NCBI RefSeq assembly: GCF_003205615.1
Contig: NZ_PYBV01000014.1
Location: forward strand, 99,398 to 163,397
Reading direction: 5' to 3'
Length of the DNA stretch: 64,000 bases
Origin: Micromonospora arborensis
GTDB taxonomy: Bacteria > Actinomycetota > Actinomycetes > Mycobacteriales > Micromonosporaceae
Numbering within the stretch: position 1 is the first letter of the stretch; every line of letters begins with the position of its first letter. The position numbers were made by a program, and so were the translations under genes. Shown in pieces: positions 1-8,810 of this stretch. The notes under the pieces are model-generated. The model saw nothing but the letters and a program-made list of their open reading frames with translations. It made no database searches and was not told the DNA's origin.

Positions 1-112
1 CGGGGTGGTCGGACCTGGGGTGCCCTGGCCGGGGTGGTCGGGCCGGGTCGCCGGACCGGGGTGGTTGGACCTGGGGTGCCCTGGCCGGGGTGGTCGGGCC
101 GGGTGGCGCGAC
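1..112. repeat. Two tandem copies of a 56-bp GGT-rich repeat
   Basis: Two 56-bp units (1-56 and 57-112) are nearly identical, differing at only a few positions, and are built of GGGGTGG / CCTGG words. The first copy begins at the window edge, so the array may extend further left. No convincing coding frame runs through it. Function unknown. Confidence 0.85.
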
Positions 113-119
113 CGGGATC

Positions 120-135
120 GCCCCAGATCTGGGGC
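120..135. terminator. 16-bp perfect palindrome, possible terminator
   Basis: GCCCCAGATCTGGGGC is a perfect palindrome 118 bp beyond the stop of the minus-strand metallophosphoesterase gene. As RNA it gives a 7-bp GC stem with a tiny loop and no U-tract, so it could be a weak terminator or a protein-binding site. I recognise no gene between 136 and 253. Confidence 0.3.
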
Positions 136-253
136 AGCTCTACAGGCAGCGAGTAGGGACCTTCACCCTGCTCGACCAGCGCCCGCTGCGCGTGCCCCGG
201 CCCCGCCCGGGCGCGGCCGACGGCGGCCGAGCGGGCGACCCGGCAGCCCTCGC

Positions 254-997
254 TCAGCGGCCGTCGCGGGGGCCGAAGACCGCCAGCGCGTCGGCGTCGC
301 TGTGCTGGGAGCGCAGGTACTCGTCGGCCCAGGCGGCGGCGTCGGGGTAAGCCGACTCGGCGGTCACCCGGGCGCAGGCCGCGTCCACGTCGAAGTGCGT
401 GCGCCGCAGTTGGACGCCTGGCCCGAGCAGTGCCCACCAGGCGCCGGCGCCGCCGTACGGCATGCCGATGCTGCCCGGGTTGACCACCAGACGGCGATCG
501 ACCAGGCGGGTGAAAGGCATGTGGGTGTGTCCGCAGACCACCGTCGAGACCTCGGGCGGGAGGCCGGCGAACACCTCGACCCAACGCTCCATCCGGGAGT
601 CGACGAGCACGACCTCCTCGTCGTCGCGGGGGGTCGCGTGGCAGAACAGCGTCGGCCCCAGGCCGTCGATATCCAGCGTCACGGTCGCCGGCAGCGCGGC
701 GAGCTGAGCCACCTGGTCGTCGCGGAGCTGCCCGGCGGCCCAGTTCGACACCTCGATCGACGCCGGCTTGCCGGCCCGCGCCTCGACCAGCTCCCGTTCG
801 CAGTTGCCGCCCACCCAGCAGACCCGGTCACCGAGGCCGGCGAGCACATCCAGCACCTCGACCGGCTGCGGACCGGCCGCGATGTCGCCGGTCAGGACGA
901 TCAGATCGGCGGCGGCGACGTCCGGTTCGGCCAGCACGGCCTCCAGCGCCGGCAGGACGCCATGGATGTCGGAGAGCACCGCAACACGGTTCACCAT
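254..997 (-). CDS. Metallophosphoesterase family protein
   Basis: A 247-residue calcineurin-like phosphoesterase of the YfcE/MJ0936 type. Visible metal-binding blocks are LSDIHG near residue 9, LTGDIAAGP near 36, GGNCE near 65 and CGHTH near 145, followed by VNPGSIGMPYGG, which is typical of this family. These enzymes are cytosolic phosphodiesterases; the substrate cannot be read from sequence. The ATG at 997 was chosen because the conserved fold begins there (MVNRVAVLSDIHG) and upstream codons in frame are not family-like. It lies downstream of crp on the same strand, separated by the crp terminator, so it is probably transcribed separately. Confidence 0.85.
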   Translation of the reverse strand: MVNRVAVLSDIHGVLPALEAVLAEPDVAAADLIVLTGDIAAGPQPVEVLDVLAGLGDRVCWVGGNCERELVEARAGKPASIEVSNWAAGQLRDDQVAQLAALPATVTLDIDGLGPTLFCHATPRDDEEVVLVDSRMERWVEVFAGLPPEVSTVVCGHTHMPFTRLVDRRLVVNPGSIGMPYGGAGAWWALLGPGVQLRRTHFDVDAACARVTAESAYPDAAAWADEYLRSQHSDADALAVFGPRDGR

Positions 998-1049
998 GGC
1001 CCCACCCTCACCGCTGACCTCACCGCGAGGCCAGCGGTTCTGCGCGAGG

Positions 1050-1096
1050 CAGATAAAAACGTCCCCGCCTACCGTCGGTGACGGGAGGCGGGGACG
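1050..1096 (-). terminator. Intrinsic terminator of crp
   Basis: An 11-bp perfect stem (1060-1070 with 1086-1096) plus an inner CCGTC/GACGG pairing lies just after the crp stop. Read on the minus strand the stem is followed by a run of five T at about 1055-1059. This is a classical Rho-independent terminator, unusually with a T-tract for this genome. Confidence 0.8.
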
Positions 1097-1107
1097 GGAC
1101 GTGCCAG

Positions 1108-1785
1108 TCAGACGCGGGCGCGACGAGCGAGACGCTCCGGGTCCAGGATGATGATGCTCTTGCCGTCCAGCCGCAGCCAGCCGCGCGAGGCGAAGTCGGC
1201 CAGGGCCTTGTTGACCGTCTCCCGGGAGGCGCCGACGAGCTGGGCGATCTCCTCCTGGGTGAGATCGTGGGTCACCCGCAGGACGCCGCCGTCGCGGGTG
1301 CCGAACCGACCAGCCATCTGGAGCAGGTTCTTGGCGACCCGGCCCGGCACGTCCGTGAAGATCAGGTCGGCGAGCGAGTCGTTGGTCCGGCGCAGCCGCC
1401 GGGCGAGCACCCGGAGCAACTGCTCGGCGATCTCCGGGCGGTTGGCCAGCCACGGCCGCAGCGCCTGCTTGCGCAGACGAACGAGCCGAGTGTCCGTCAC
1501 CGCGGTGGCGGTCGCCGTACGCGGGCCGGGGTCGAAGAGCGACAGCTCACCAACCATGTCCGACGGCCCCATCACCGCGATCAGGTTCTGCCGGCCGTCC
1601 GCGGCGCGGCGACCAACCTTGATCTTCCCGGACAGCAGGATATAGAGACTGTCACCGGGCTCGCCCTCATTGAAAACGATCTCGCCCTTACGGACCTCGA
1701 TCGTCTCCATCTCCTTGGCAAGCGCCTCGGCAGCTTCCGGGTCGACACCCTGGAAGATCCCGCTGCGGGCCAGTACCTCGTCCAT
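1108..1785 (-). CDS. crp: Crp/Fnr-family transcription regulator (CRP/GlxR type)
   Basis: A 225-residue cyclic-nucleotide-responsive regulator. The N-terminal cNMP-binding barrel contains [17 protein letters not shown] and the phosphate-binding cassette region [18 protein letters not shown]. The C-terminal winged HTH reads [27 protein letters not shown]. The order and length match mycobacterial Crp (Rv3676) and corynebacterial GlxR, global regulators of carbon and respiratory genes. Start ATG 1785 is preferred over a longer reading because GGAGGT lies 6-12 nt upstream (about 1791-1797). A possible -10 is at 1857-1862. Confidence 0.93.
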   Translation of the reverse strand: MDEVLARSGIFQGVDPEAAEALAKEMETIEVRKGEIVFNEGEPGDSLYILLSGKIKVGRRAADGRQNLIAVMGPSDMVGELSLFDPGPRTATATAVTDTRLVRLRKQALRPWLANRPEIAEQLLRVLARRLRRTNDSLADLIFTDVPGRVAKNLLQMAGRFGTRDGGVLRVTHDLTQEEIAQLVGASRETVNKALADFASRGWLRLDGKSIIILDPERLARRARV

Positions 1786-1856
1786 CGCGCACCTCCGCTT
1801 ACGCGTGCCGTCCGTCGGCCGGGTCCGCCGTCCGCTGATCCCCTCGCGCGCCGCCA

Positions 1857-1862
1857 AGTCTA
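1857..1862 (-). promoter_or_regulatory. Possible -10 element of crp
   Basis: TAGACT on the minus strand would start transcription about 65 nt before the crp ATG. No good -35 hexamer is visible. I looked for a TGTGA-N6-TCACA autoregulatory site and did not find a clean one. Confidence 0.3.
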
Positions 1863-1915
1863 GGCGCACGTGAGCATGAATCAGAGGTCGCCCCTGGAAT
1901 CTTGATCGGTGGGCG

Positions 1916-1921
1916 TAACCT
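1916..1921 (+). promoter_or_regulatory. -10 element of a probable leaderless cbiZ mRNA
   Basis: TAACCT ends 7 nt before the GTG at 1929. This is the spacing expected if the transcript begins at or next to the start codon. The same TANNNT/start arrangement recurs through the window. Confidence 0.5.
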
Positions 1922-1928
1922 GCCCGAC

Positions 1929-2591
1929 GTGCTGAGCGAGCCGATTCTGACCAGCCGCGCCGAGGATGGGCGGCGCATACCGCTGCTCGTCTGGCGCGCG
2001 GACGTGCCCCTGCGGGCGGTCAGCAGTGGCCCGCTGGGCGGTGGTATCGGAGCCCGCCGCTGGGTGTTGAACGCGACCGTACCCATGTCGTACGACCGGG
2101 ACGACCCCGCCGCGCACCTGGCGGCGCTCGCCGCCGACCTCGCCCTGGGCGGGCCCGGGGTTGGCCTGCTGACCGGCGTCGATGTGACCGAGGTGGTGGC
2201 ACGGACCGACACCGGCGTGCGGGCCTGGGCGACGGTCGGGCTCGGCACGCCGATGCTCGCGGCCGCGCACGCTCCGGCCGCGCTCGCCCAGCGCGTCGGC
2301 ACGGTCAACATCGTGGTGTACGTGCCGGCCCGGCTCGCCGACTCGGCACTCGTCAACGCCGTGGCGACGGCGACCGAGGCGAAGACCCAGGCGATCACCG
2401 AGTTGGGGTTGCCGGGGACCGGCACCCCGACCGACGCGGTCACCGTGCTCTGCCCGGTCGACGGGCCGGAGGCCGTGTACGGCGGGCCTCGCTCCACCTG
2501 GGGCGCCCCGCTCGCCCGAGCGGTGCACGCCGCGGTGCTCGCCGGGGGCGCCCGGGTGGTCGTGCCCTGGTCAGAGCAGGTCACCGGCTGA
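1929..2591 (+). CDS. cbiZ: Adenosylcobinamide amidohydrolase (CbiZ)
   Basis: About 220 residues of the CbiZ family, which removes the aminopropanol side chain from (adenosyl)cobinamide to give cobyric acid during corrinoid salvage. Recognisable blocks are a central N-A-T-V-P motif after [51 protein letters not shown] and GTPTDAV. The GTG at 1929 is favoured because a -10-like TAACCT lies 7 nt upstream; an in-frame TTG at 1902 is the alternative. No other cobalamin gene and no B12 riboswitch is nearby, so it looks like an orphan salvage gene. It is divergent from crp. Confidence 0.8.
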   Translation: MLSEPILTSRAEDGRRIPLLVWRADVPLRAVSSGPLGGGIGARRWVLNATVPMSYDRDDPAAHLAALAADLALGGPGVGLLTGVDVTEVVARTDTGVRAWATVGLGTPMLAAAHAPAALAQRVGTVNIVVYVPARLADSALVNAVATATEAKTQAITELGLPGTGTPTDAVTVLCPVDGPEAVYGGPRSTWGAPLARAVHAAVLAGGARVVVPWSEQVTG

Positions 2592-2633
2592 ATATCCAAC
2601 CGATCGGCTGTCGTCGGCGCGTTGACGGCCCGG

Positions 2634-2639
2634 TAGGGT
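2634..2639 (+). promoter_or_regulatory. -10 element before the CapA-like gene
   Basis: TAGGGT lies 8 nt before the ATG at 2648, the spacing of a leaderless or near-leaderless transcript. No convincing -35. Confidence 0.45.
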
Positions 2640-2647
2640 CGCGAACG

Positions 2648-3817
2648 ATGTATTCTCTCGCGTCCCGCCCGCGTCGCCGCCTGGCTCTTGGCCTCGCCGC
2701 GCTGCTGACCATCCTGCTCGTCGCCGGCTGTTCCGACTCCGGCGGCGACGCCCCCGTCTGGCAGCCCGGCGCCGGCGGCGGTGGCACCGGCGCACCGGTG
2801 GCCACGGCCGGCCCGCAGGCAACCGGGCCGGCGACCTCCGAGGAGGGCGGCGCGATCTCGCTCTCCGCCACCGGCGACATCATCATGGGCAACGCGCCGA
2901 GCCGACTGCCCGCCGCCGGCGGTAAGGGCTTCTTCACCGCGGTCACCGAGGCGCTCAAGGCCGACCTGGTGATGGGCAACCTGGAGGAGCCGCTGACCGT
3001 GGACACCGGCACCGGCAAGTGCGGGGCCAACTCCACCCGCTGCTACCAGTTCCGGGCTCCACCGGAGTACGCCGCGCACCTGCGCGACGCCGGCTTCGAC
3101 GTGCTCAACCAGGCCAACAACCACGGCTACGACTACGGGCCGAAGGGTTACCAGAACACCCAGAAGGCGCTGGAGAAGTACGACCTGGAGCACACCGGCG
3201 CGCCGGACCAGATCACCGTGGTCGACGTCAAGGGTGTCAAGGTCGCGGTGGCTGGCTTCTCGTCGTACGTCTGGTCCAACAGCCTGGTCGACATCGACAA
3301 GGCGAAGACGGTGGTCGCCAAGGCCGCCACCATGGCCGACGTGGTCGTGGTGCAGGTGCACATGGGTGGCGAGGGCGTCGCCCAGACCCGGGTCAAGCCG
3401 GGCACGGAGATGTTCCTCGGTGAAAACCGGGGCGACCCGATCAAGTTCTCGCACGCCATGATCGACGCCGGCGCGGATCTGATCGTCGGGCACGGGCCGC
3501 ACGTGCTGCGCGGCATGGAGTTCTACAAGGGCCGGCTGATCGCCTACAGCCTGGGTAACTTCGCTGGCGGCGGCAACTCGCTGAACAACGACGGCCGCCT
3601 CGGCTGGGGCGGGGTGCTGAAGGTGTCACTCAAGCCGGACGGCGCCTGGGCCGGCGGCTCCTTCACCTCGACGTACATGAACGACGCCGGAAAGCCGACC
3701 ATGGACCGGGACGACCGGGGCCTGGGTCTGGTCACGGAGTTGAGCCGCAGCGACTTCCCGACCAGCGGTGCCCGGCTCGACGGGCAGGGCAAGATCTCGT
3801 CGCCGACCGGTGGTTGA
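2648..3817 (+). CDS. CapA-family metallophosphatase-like lipoprotein
   Basis: A 389-residue CapA/PgsA-type protein. The N-terminus is a lipoprotein signal (RRR, hydrophobic stretch, lipobox LVAGC with Cys28), so it should be anchored outside the membrane. The calcineurin-like core shows ATGDIIMG (Asp77), [27 protein letters not shown] and GHGPHVLRG...IAYSLGNF. CapA proteins are linked to poly-gamma-glutamate or surface polymer synthesis, but most family members, including this orphan copy, have no known substrate. No pgsB/pgsC-like gene is present. A probable leaderless promoter precedes it. Confidence 0.8.
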   Translation: MYSLASRPRRRLALGLAALLTILLVAGCSDSGGDAPVWQPGAGGGGTGAPVATAGPQATGPATSEEGGAISLSATGDIIMGNAPSRLPAAGGKGFFTAVTEALKADLVMGNLEEPLTVDTGTGKCGANSTRCYQFRAPPEYAAHLRDAGFDVLNQANNHGYDYGPKGYQNTQKALEKYDLEHTGAPDQITVVDVKGVKVAVAGFSSYVWSNSLVDIDKAKTVVAKAATMADVVVVQVHMGGEGVAQTRVKPGTEMFLGENRGDPIKFSHAMIDAGADLIVGHGPHVLRGMEFYKGRLIAYSLGNFAGGGNSLNNDGRLGWGGVLKVSLKPDGAWAGGSFTSTYMNDAGKPTMDRDDRGLGLVTELSRSDFPTSGARLDGQGKISSPTGG

Positions 3818-3845
3818 CCCGACCGGGAACGTCCGGGGCGCGACG

Positions 3846-3851
3846 TAGGCT
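3846..3851 (+). promoter_or_regulatory. -10 element of a probable leaderless nth mRNA
   Basis: TAGGCT ends 7 nt before the GTG at 3859. It supports the choice of that GTG over an in-frame ATG farther upstream. Confidence 0.5.
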
Positions 3852-3858
3852 GGCCGTC

Positions 3859-4647
3859 GTGACCGATAGTCCTCCCGGCGCCAGCGAGACCGACCTCGGG
3901 CGCACCCGTCGTGCCCGCAAGATCGGTCGGGTGCTGACCGAAACGCACCCCGACTCGCATTGTGAGCTGGACCACTCCAACGCCCTGGAGTTGGCCGTCG
4001 CCACCATCCTCTCCGCGCAATGCACGGACAAGAAGGTCAACGAGGTCACCCCGAAGCTCTTCGCCCGCTACCCGAGCGCCGCCGCGTACGCCGGGGCCGA
4101 CCGCGGCGAGATGGAGGAGCTGATCCGGCCCACCGGCTTCTACCGCAACAAGACCGACTCGCTGCTCAAGCTCGGCCAGGCTCTTCTCGACCGGTACGAC
4201 GGCAACGTCCCCGGCCGGCTCGCCGATCTGGTGACGCTGCCCGGCATCGGCCGCAAGACCGCCAACGTGATCCTCGGCAACGCCTTCGACGTCCCGGGCA
4301 TCACCGTCGACACGCACTTCCAGCGGCTGGTGCACAGGTGGCGGCTGACCACCGAGACCGACCCGGTCAAGATCGAGCACGCGGTCGGCGCTCTCTACCC
4401 GAAGCGTGACTGGACCATGCTGTCGCACCGGATCATCTTCCACGGGCGACGGGTCTGCCACGCCCGCAAGCCGGCCTGTGGAGCATGCACACTCGCGAAG
4501 CTCTGCCCCTCGTACGGCACCGGCCCGACTGAGCCCGCCGCTGCCGCCAAGCTGCTCAAGGGCCCCCGGGCGCGCGATCTCGCGGTGGCTGCCGGGGTCG
4601 ACCCGGAGTTGGTGCCCGCGCAGGCCATCGCTGCGGAGGTGCCGTGA
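3859..4647 (+). CDS. nth: Endonuclease III (DNA glycosylase/AP lyase)
   Basis: A 262-residue base-excision-repair enzyme acting on oxidised pyrimidines. The helix-hairpin-helix [14 protein letters not shown] carries catalytic Lys133, and Asp151 sits in VDTHFQR, the same 18-residue spacing as K120/D138 of E. coli Nth. The C-terminal iron-sulfur loop has the C-x6-C-x2-C-x5-C pattern. GTG 3859 was chosen from the adjacent -10-like TAGGCT. It overlaps the next gene by four bases (GTGA), starting an nth-tlpA-NUDIX operon that matches Rv3674c-Rv3672c in M. tuberculosis. Confidence 0.95.
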   Translation: MTDSPPGASETDLGRTRRARKIGRVLTETHPDSHCELDHSNALELAVATILSAQCTDKKVNEVTPKLFARYPSAAAYAGADRGEMEELIRPTGFYRNKTDSLLKLGQALLDRYDGNVPGRLADLVTLPGIGRKTANVILGNAFDVPGITVDTHFQRLVHRWRLTTETDPVKIEHAVGALYPKRDWTMLSHRIIFHGRRVCHARKPACGACTLAKLCPSYGTGPTEPAAAAKLLKGPRARDLAVAAGVDPELVPAQAIAAEVP

Positions 4648-5288
4648 ACCGGCGACTCGCCCTGCTCGTCCTGCCGCTGCTGTTGGCCGTCGCCGGCTGC
4701 ACCAGCGGCACGGCCGACGACCCCGCTCCCCGACCGGCCGTCGCCGAGCGACCGTCGCCATTCCGGGACTGCGCCGGCCTGAGCACGGCACCCACGGCCG
4801 CCACGCCGGATGCGGGCACCACGGCGTCGCCCGGCTCGGCAACGGCGACACCGAAAACCGGCGGGCAGGAGTTGCCGGAGCTGACCCTGGCCTGCTTCAC
4901 CGGCGGATCCCCCATCGCTCTGCGCGACGTGGCCGGGCCGGCCGTGATCAACGTATGGGCCTCCTGGTGCCCGCCGTGCCGCAAGGAGTTGCCCGCCTTC
5001 CAACGACTCAGCGTGCGGGCCGCCGGTCAGCTCCAGGTGATCGGGGTCAACAGCCGGGACAGCCGGGGCGGCGCCCAGTCCATCGGTGAGGACTTCGGCG
5101 TCCGGTTCCCGATCCTGGTCGACCAGGGCGAGGCGCTGCAGCGTGAGCTGAAGCGCAACGCCATCCCGCTCACCCTCTTCGTCGACGCCGACGGTCGGAT
5201 CCAGCACATCGACGCCACCGGTGCGCTCGACGATGCCCAACTTGCCAAGCTGGTCCGCCAGCACCTCGGCCTGGCGGTGCCGGCGTGA
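4644..5288 (+). CDS. TlpA/ResA-like thioredoxin-fold lipoprotein
   Basis: A 214-residue exported thiol-redox protein. A short signal peptide ends in the lipobox AVAGC (Cys19), followed by a Pro/Ala/Thr-rich linker to about residue 70. The thioredoxin-like domain has [13 protein letters not shown] with redox Cys109 and Cys112, plus the cis-Pro region [10 protein letters not shown]. Such proteins reduce extracytoplasmic disulfides, for example in cytochrome c maturation or stress defence; the partner here is unknown. Start GTG 4644 overlaps the nth stop, and its stop overlaps the next start (GTGA), so the three genes are translationally coupled. Confidence 0.88.
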   Translation: MNRRLALLVLPLLLAVAGCTSGTADDPAPRPAVAERPSPFRDCAGLSTAPTAATPDAGTTASPGSATATPKTGGQELPELTLACFTGGSPIALRDVAGPAVINVWASWCPPCRKELPAFQRLSVRAAGQLQVIGVNSRDSRGGAQSIGEDFGVRFPILVDQGEALQRELKRNAIPLTLFVDADGRIQHIDATGALDDAQLAKLVRQHLGLAVPA

Positions 5289-5977
5289 CCCGTCGACCGC
5301 CGGACTGGATCGAGCCCTTGTTGACCCGGCTGGGCACCGCCCGCGCCGAGGACTTCACCCGGCTGACCACCCCGGCCGAGGGTGGCCGGGAGAGCGCCGT
5401 GCTGGTGCTGCTCGGGGAGCAGCCCGGCGTCGGCCCCGACGTGCTGGTCCTGCAACGCGCCGCCACCCTGCGCAACCACGCCGGCCAGCCGGCGTTTCCC
5501 GGCGGCGCGGCCGACCCGGAGGACGCCGACGTGCGCGCCACCGCCCTGCGCGAGGCGAACGAGGAGGTCGGCCTCGACCCGGCCAGCGTGACCGTGCTCG
5601 CCGAGCTGCCGAAACTGTGGATCCCGGTCAGCGACTTCGTGGTCACGCCGGTGCTGGCCTGGTGGCACGACCCGCACCCGGTGCACCCCCGGGAGCCGGC
5701 CGAGGTGGCGCACGTCGCCCGGCTGCCGATCAGCGAGCTGGTCGACCCGGCCAACCGGCTGCGGGTCCGCCACCCCAGCGGCTGGATCGGGCCGGCGTTC
5801 TCGGCGCGCGGGATGCTCGTCTGGGGCTTCACCGCCGGCGTGCTGGCCACCCTGCTGGAGATGGGCGGCTGGGCCGGCCCGTGGCGGCACGACCGGGTGG
5901 TCGAGCTGCCGCCATCCGGGATGACTCCGGCACCGTCGGCCGGCACCGACGAGGTCGACGAGACCGCAGTGCGCTGA
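5285..5977 (+). CDS. NUDIX hydrolase, CoA pyrophosphatase (NudL) type
   Basis: A 230-residue NUDIX protein. Before the NUDIX box it carries a stretch resembling the CoA-pyrophosphatase signature LxxRxxxLRxHxGQxAFPGG (here QRAATLRNHAGQPAFPGG), followed by a NUDIX helix ending REANEEVGL with two extra residues in the loop. The family cleaves CoA and related nucleotides to phosphopantetheine products. The C-terminal 20 residues are low complexity. It is coupled to the TlpA-like gene by a GTGA overlap, as in the Rv3672c neighbourhood next to marP. Confidence 0.85.
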   Translation: MTRRPPDWIEPLLTRLGTARAEDFTRLTTPAEGGRESAVLVLLGEQPGVGPDVLVLQRAATLRNHAGQPAFPGGAADPEDADVRATALREANEEVGLDPASVTVLAELPKLWIPVSDFVVTPVLAWWHDPHPVHPREPAEVAHVARLPISELVDPANRLRVRHPSGWIGPAFSARGMLVWGFTAGVLATLLEMGGWAGPWRHDRVVELPPSGMTPAPSAGTDEVDETAVR

Positions 5978-6028
5978 CCGCACGGTCACCTTCCGCAAGC
6001 GATGGTCATCTGCCGGGCGTGCTGCCCG

Positions 6029-6034
6029 TACGCT
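6029..6034 (+). promoter_or_regulatory. -10 element of a probable leaderless marP mRNA
   Basis: TACGCT ends 6 nt before the GTG at 6041. Same layout as upstream of cbiZ, nth and folP. Confidence 0.5.
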
Positions 6035-6040
6035 TGACCC

Positions 6041-7219
6041 GTGTCCGTCGTGGATCTCGCCCTCCTGTTGCTCATGCTCGTGTTCGCGATCAGCGGATAC
6101 CGCCAGGGCTTCGTCATCGGCATCACGTCGCTGACCGGCTTCTTCCTGGGTCTGTTGCTGGGCCTACAGCTCGGGCCGCTGTTCGCCCGGCAGTTCGTGG
6201 ACGCCGGCACCCGGGTGTTGATCTCGTTGGTGGCGATCTTCGGGCTGGCCGTGATCGGGCAGGCGCTCGCCGGCTGGCTCGGCTCGCACCTACGTAAGAC
6301 GATCACCAGCGACGTGGGCAAACGGATCGACGACGTCGGCGGGGCGTTCGTCTCGCTCTTCGCGGTGCTCCTGCTCGCCTGGCTGGTCGCCGTGCCGCTC
6401 GGTTCGTCCTCGGTGCCCTGGCTCGCCGCTTCGGTACGCAACAGCGCGCTGATCACGGTGGTCAACCGGGTCCTGCCGGAGCAGGCTCACCAGCTGTCCA
6501 CCGCACTGGAGGACACCGTCGACACCGACGGGTTCCCGGACGTCTTCGGTGGTCTCGCACCCACCCGGGCCCGGCAGGTCGAGCCACCCGACCCCGCGCT
6601 GGCTGGCTCACAGATCGTGGTCAGTGGTCAGCGGTCGGTGGTCAAGGTTCTCGGTTCCGCACCGAGTTGCTCACGCCGGATCGAGGGTTCCGGTTTCGTG
6701 TACGCCGATGACCGGGTGATGACGAACGCGCACGTCGTCGCCGGGACCCGGTCGGTCGCGGTGGAGTTGGGCGGCGAACGGTACGACGGCAAGGTGGTGG
6801 TCTACGACCCGGACCGGGACCTGGCGGTGCTGCTCGTGCCCGGGTTGCCCGGTCCGTCCCTGCGGTTCGCCGCCGGCAACGCGGGCAGCGGCTCCGACGC
6901 CATCGTGCTCGGCTTCCCGCTCGACGGCCCCTACAACGCGCAGTCGGCGCGGGTCCGCGACGTCGACCGGATCAAGGGGCCGGACATCTACTCCGCGGGC
7001 GACGTCACCCGGGAGATCTACACGATCCGAGCATTGGTCCGTAGCGGCAACTCCGGCGGGCCGCTGCTCTCCGCCAACGGCCTGGTGCTCGGCGTGATCT
7101 TCGCGGCGGCGGCCGACGACCCGAACACCGGCTTCGCGGTGACCGCGGCCGAGGCCCGCCCGGTGGCGTTGGCCGGTGCCGAACGCAACCGGCAGGTCGC
7201 CACCGGCGAGTGCACCTGA
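6041..7219 (+). CDS. marP: MarP-like membrane serine protease (CvpA + trypsin-like)
   Basis: A 392-residue integral membrane protease. The first ~130 residues form a CvpA-like bundle of about four transmembrane helices, and a periplasmic chymotrypsin-like domain follows. The catalytic triad is visible as His231 (TNAHVV), Asp260 (DRDLAVL) and Ser338 (GNSGGPLL). Two extra Cys, one just before the protease domain (APSCSRR) and one in the C-terminal GECT, may form the regulatory disulfide described for Rv3671c. In M. tuberculosis MarP protects intrabacterial pH in acid by cleaving the hydrolase RipA. Its position after the NUDIX gene matches that locus. Probably transcribed from its own leaderless promoter. 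Confidence 0.92.
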   Translation: MSVVDLALLLLMLVFAISGYRQGFVIGITSLTGFFLGLLLGLQLGPLFARQFVDAGTRVLISLVAIFGLAVIGQALAGWLGSHLRKTITSDVGKRIDDVGGAFVSLFAVLLLAWLVAVPLGSSSVPWLAASVRNSALITVVNRVLPEQAHQLSTALEDTVDTDGFPDVFGGLAPTRARQVEPPDPALAGSQIVVSGQRSVVKVLGSAPSCSRRIEGSGFVYADDRVMTNAHVVAGTRSVAVELGGERYDGKVVVYDPDRDLAVLLVPGLPGPSLRFAAGNAGSGSDAIVLGFPLDGPYNAQSARVRDVDRIKGPDIYSAGDVTREIYTIRALVRSGNSGGPLLSANGLVLGVIFAAAADDPNTGFAVTAAEARPVALAGAERNRQVATGECT

Positions 7220-7231
7220 GCCGGCGCGAGG

Positions 7232-7936
7232 TCAGCTCCGGACCGCCACCGCGGGTCGCCTGGTCGGCAACTTCGCCCGCCCCCACCGCAGCCCGCGGTC
7301 CAGCACGGCACGGGCCATGATCGCGACGCAGGTGCCGCCGTTGAGGAAGGACGCCAGCACGTCGCTCGGGTGGTGCATCCCCCGGTACATCCGGGTCACC
7401 GCCACACCCAGCGGCACCATCAGTAGCAGCGTCCACCAGGCGACCTTCGCCCCGGTGCTCCGCACCCGCAGCGCCATCAGCACGGCAATACCGACATAGA
7501 GCGCCACTGCCGCGGAGGTGTGCCCGGACGGGAAGCTCGACGTGGGTGGTGACACGTCCATGTGCTCCACCGCCGGCCGTTGCCGGTCGATCGCCATCGT
7601 GGTCAGCAGGAACACCAGCGCCTGGGCGGTCACCGCCGCGCACAGGAACAGCGGCTCCCGCCAGCGCTTCAGCCAGAGTCGCAGCGCCAGCGCCACCACC
7701 ACGGTGACCACGACGATCAGGTGGGTGCTGGCCAGCGTGCTGAACACCAGCGAGACGCCGTTCCAGCCGTCGGTGCGGTCGCCGGCGAGTTCCCGGTTCA
7801 CCGCGTCCTCGACGGTGAACGGCCAGGTCCGGGCGAACACCCGGGTGATCAGCACCCCGAGCAGCACCATGACGCCCAGCAGGAGGGACACCGGCAGCAG
7901 CACCCGCCGGACGATCAGGAGCACGGTTTCGGACAT
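7232..7936 (-). CDS. PAP2-family membrane phosphatase
   Basis: A 234-residue polytopic phosphatidic-acid-phosphatase-like protein with about six transmembrane segments. Motif C2 (SFPSGH) and C3 (TRMYRGMHHPSD) are intact. Motif C1 reads TTMAIDRQRP: the RP is present but the usual lysine seven residues earlier is not obvious. Family members dephosphorylate lipid phosphates such as undecaprenyl pyrophosphate or phosphatidic acid. It is convergent with marP (12 bp between stops) and downstream of a second PAP2 gene on the same strand. Confidence 0.8.
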   Translation of the reverse strand: MSETVLLIVRRVLLPVSLLLGVMVLLGVLITRVFARTWPFTVEDAVNRELAGDRTDGWNGVSLVFSTLASTHLIVVVTVVVALALRLWLKRWREPLFLCAAVTAQALVFLLTTMAIDRQRPAVEHMDVSPPTSSFPSGHTSAAVALYVGIAVLMALRVRSTGAKVAWWTLLLMVPLGVAVTRMYRGMHHPSDVLASFLNGGTCVAIMARAVLDRGLRWGRAKLPTRRPAVAVRS

Positions 7937-7966
7937 GGGTGGGCCAGTACCCGGTCGGCCTCGACG

Positions 7967-8758
7967 TCACGCCTCCTCGGGGTGTCGCTCGACTTCGGGG
8001 GAGACGCCGTCGCGGGCGGGCTGGACCGGCCGAAGGCCGGCGTGTGCGCGCCAACTGGTGAACGCGGCGGTGGTCGCCGCAACCACCGCCAGACCGAGCA
8101 GCCAGCCGCCCAGCACGTCGCTGGTGAAGTGCACACCGAGCGCCACCCTGCTCAGCCCGGTCACCGTGGTGAGCAGCACCGCGGCGACCCAGAGCGCGAC
8201 CCGCGCCACCCCCCGCCCGACGTACGGCAGGAGCACCAGCAGCAGCACCCCGGCGGCCAGGGTGGCGTTCAGCGCGTGCCCGGAGGGGAACGAATAGCCG
8301 GCGGCCCGCGCCACCGGGTCCAGCAGCTCCGGCCGGTCCCGGCCGACGAGCAACTTGAGCAGCGGACCGATCAACCCACCGACCACCATGGTGGTGGTCG
8401 CCCAGAGGGCCAGCCGGCGGGCTCCCCGGCGCAGCAGCAGGATCACCAGTAGCAGGGCGACGGCCCGCAGTGGCATCGGCGCGAACACGTCACTCCAGAT
8501 GCGCATCAGCACGACCCAGGCCGGGTGGTCGACCGCGTAGCCGTGCAGTGCGTGGGTGACCGCCGTGTCCAGCCGGTGCAGAGGCGCCCAGGCGCCGAGC
8601 ACCAGCAGCGCGAGCAGTGCAAAAGGCACCAGCACCAGGAACGCCGCCGTCGCGGCGAGGGTCAGCCGCAGACCCAGCGAATGGTCCGGGTCGAGTCGGC
8701 GGCGCCGCCAGGACGGCTGGCCGGAGGGGGCGAGGGTGGGCGGCCGATGCGTACTCAT
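7967..8758 (-). CDS. PAP2-family membrane phosphatase
   Basis: A 263-residue PAP2 protein with a complete phosphatase signature: KLLVGRDRP, SFPSGH and SRVALGVHFTSD. About six transmembrane helices are preceded by a basic N-terminus and followed by a ~35-residue polar tail. It lies 30 nt upstream of the other PAP2 gene and probably shares its transcript. The two are only distantly similar, so this is a paralogous pair rather than a recent duplication. Substrate unknown; lipid pyrophosphate recycling is a reasonable guess. Confidence 0.85.
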   Translation of the reverse strand: MSTHRPPTLAPSGQPSWRRRRLDPDHSLGLRLTLAATAAFLVLVPFALLALLVLGAWAPLHRLDTAVTHALHGYAVDHPAWVVLMRIWSDVFAPMPLRAVALLLVILLLRRGARRLALWATTTMVVGGLIGPLLKLLVGRDRPELLDPVARAAGYSFPSGHALNATLAAGVLLLVLLPYVGRGVARVALWVAAVLLTTVTGLSRVALGVHFTSDVLGGWLLGLAVVAATTAAFTSWRAHAGLRPVQPARDGVSPEVERHPEEA

Positions 8759-8810
8759 GGGTCGGTTCTACCCGACCGGGCGGCTGGTCAGGCCTGCCCG
8801 TCGACCGCGA

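Noticed and set aside
1857..1890. Crp autoregulatory site (TGTGA-N6-TCACA)
   Set aside because: GTGA and TCA words occur but not with the required spacing and symmetry.
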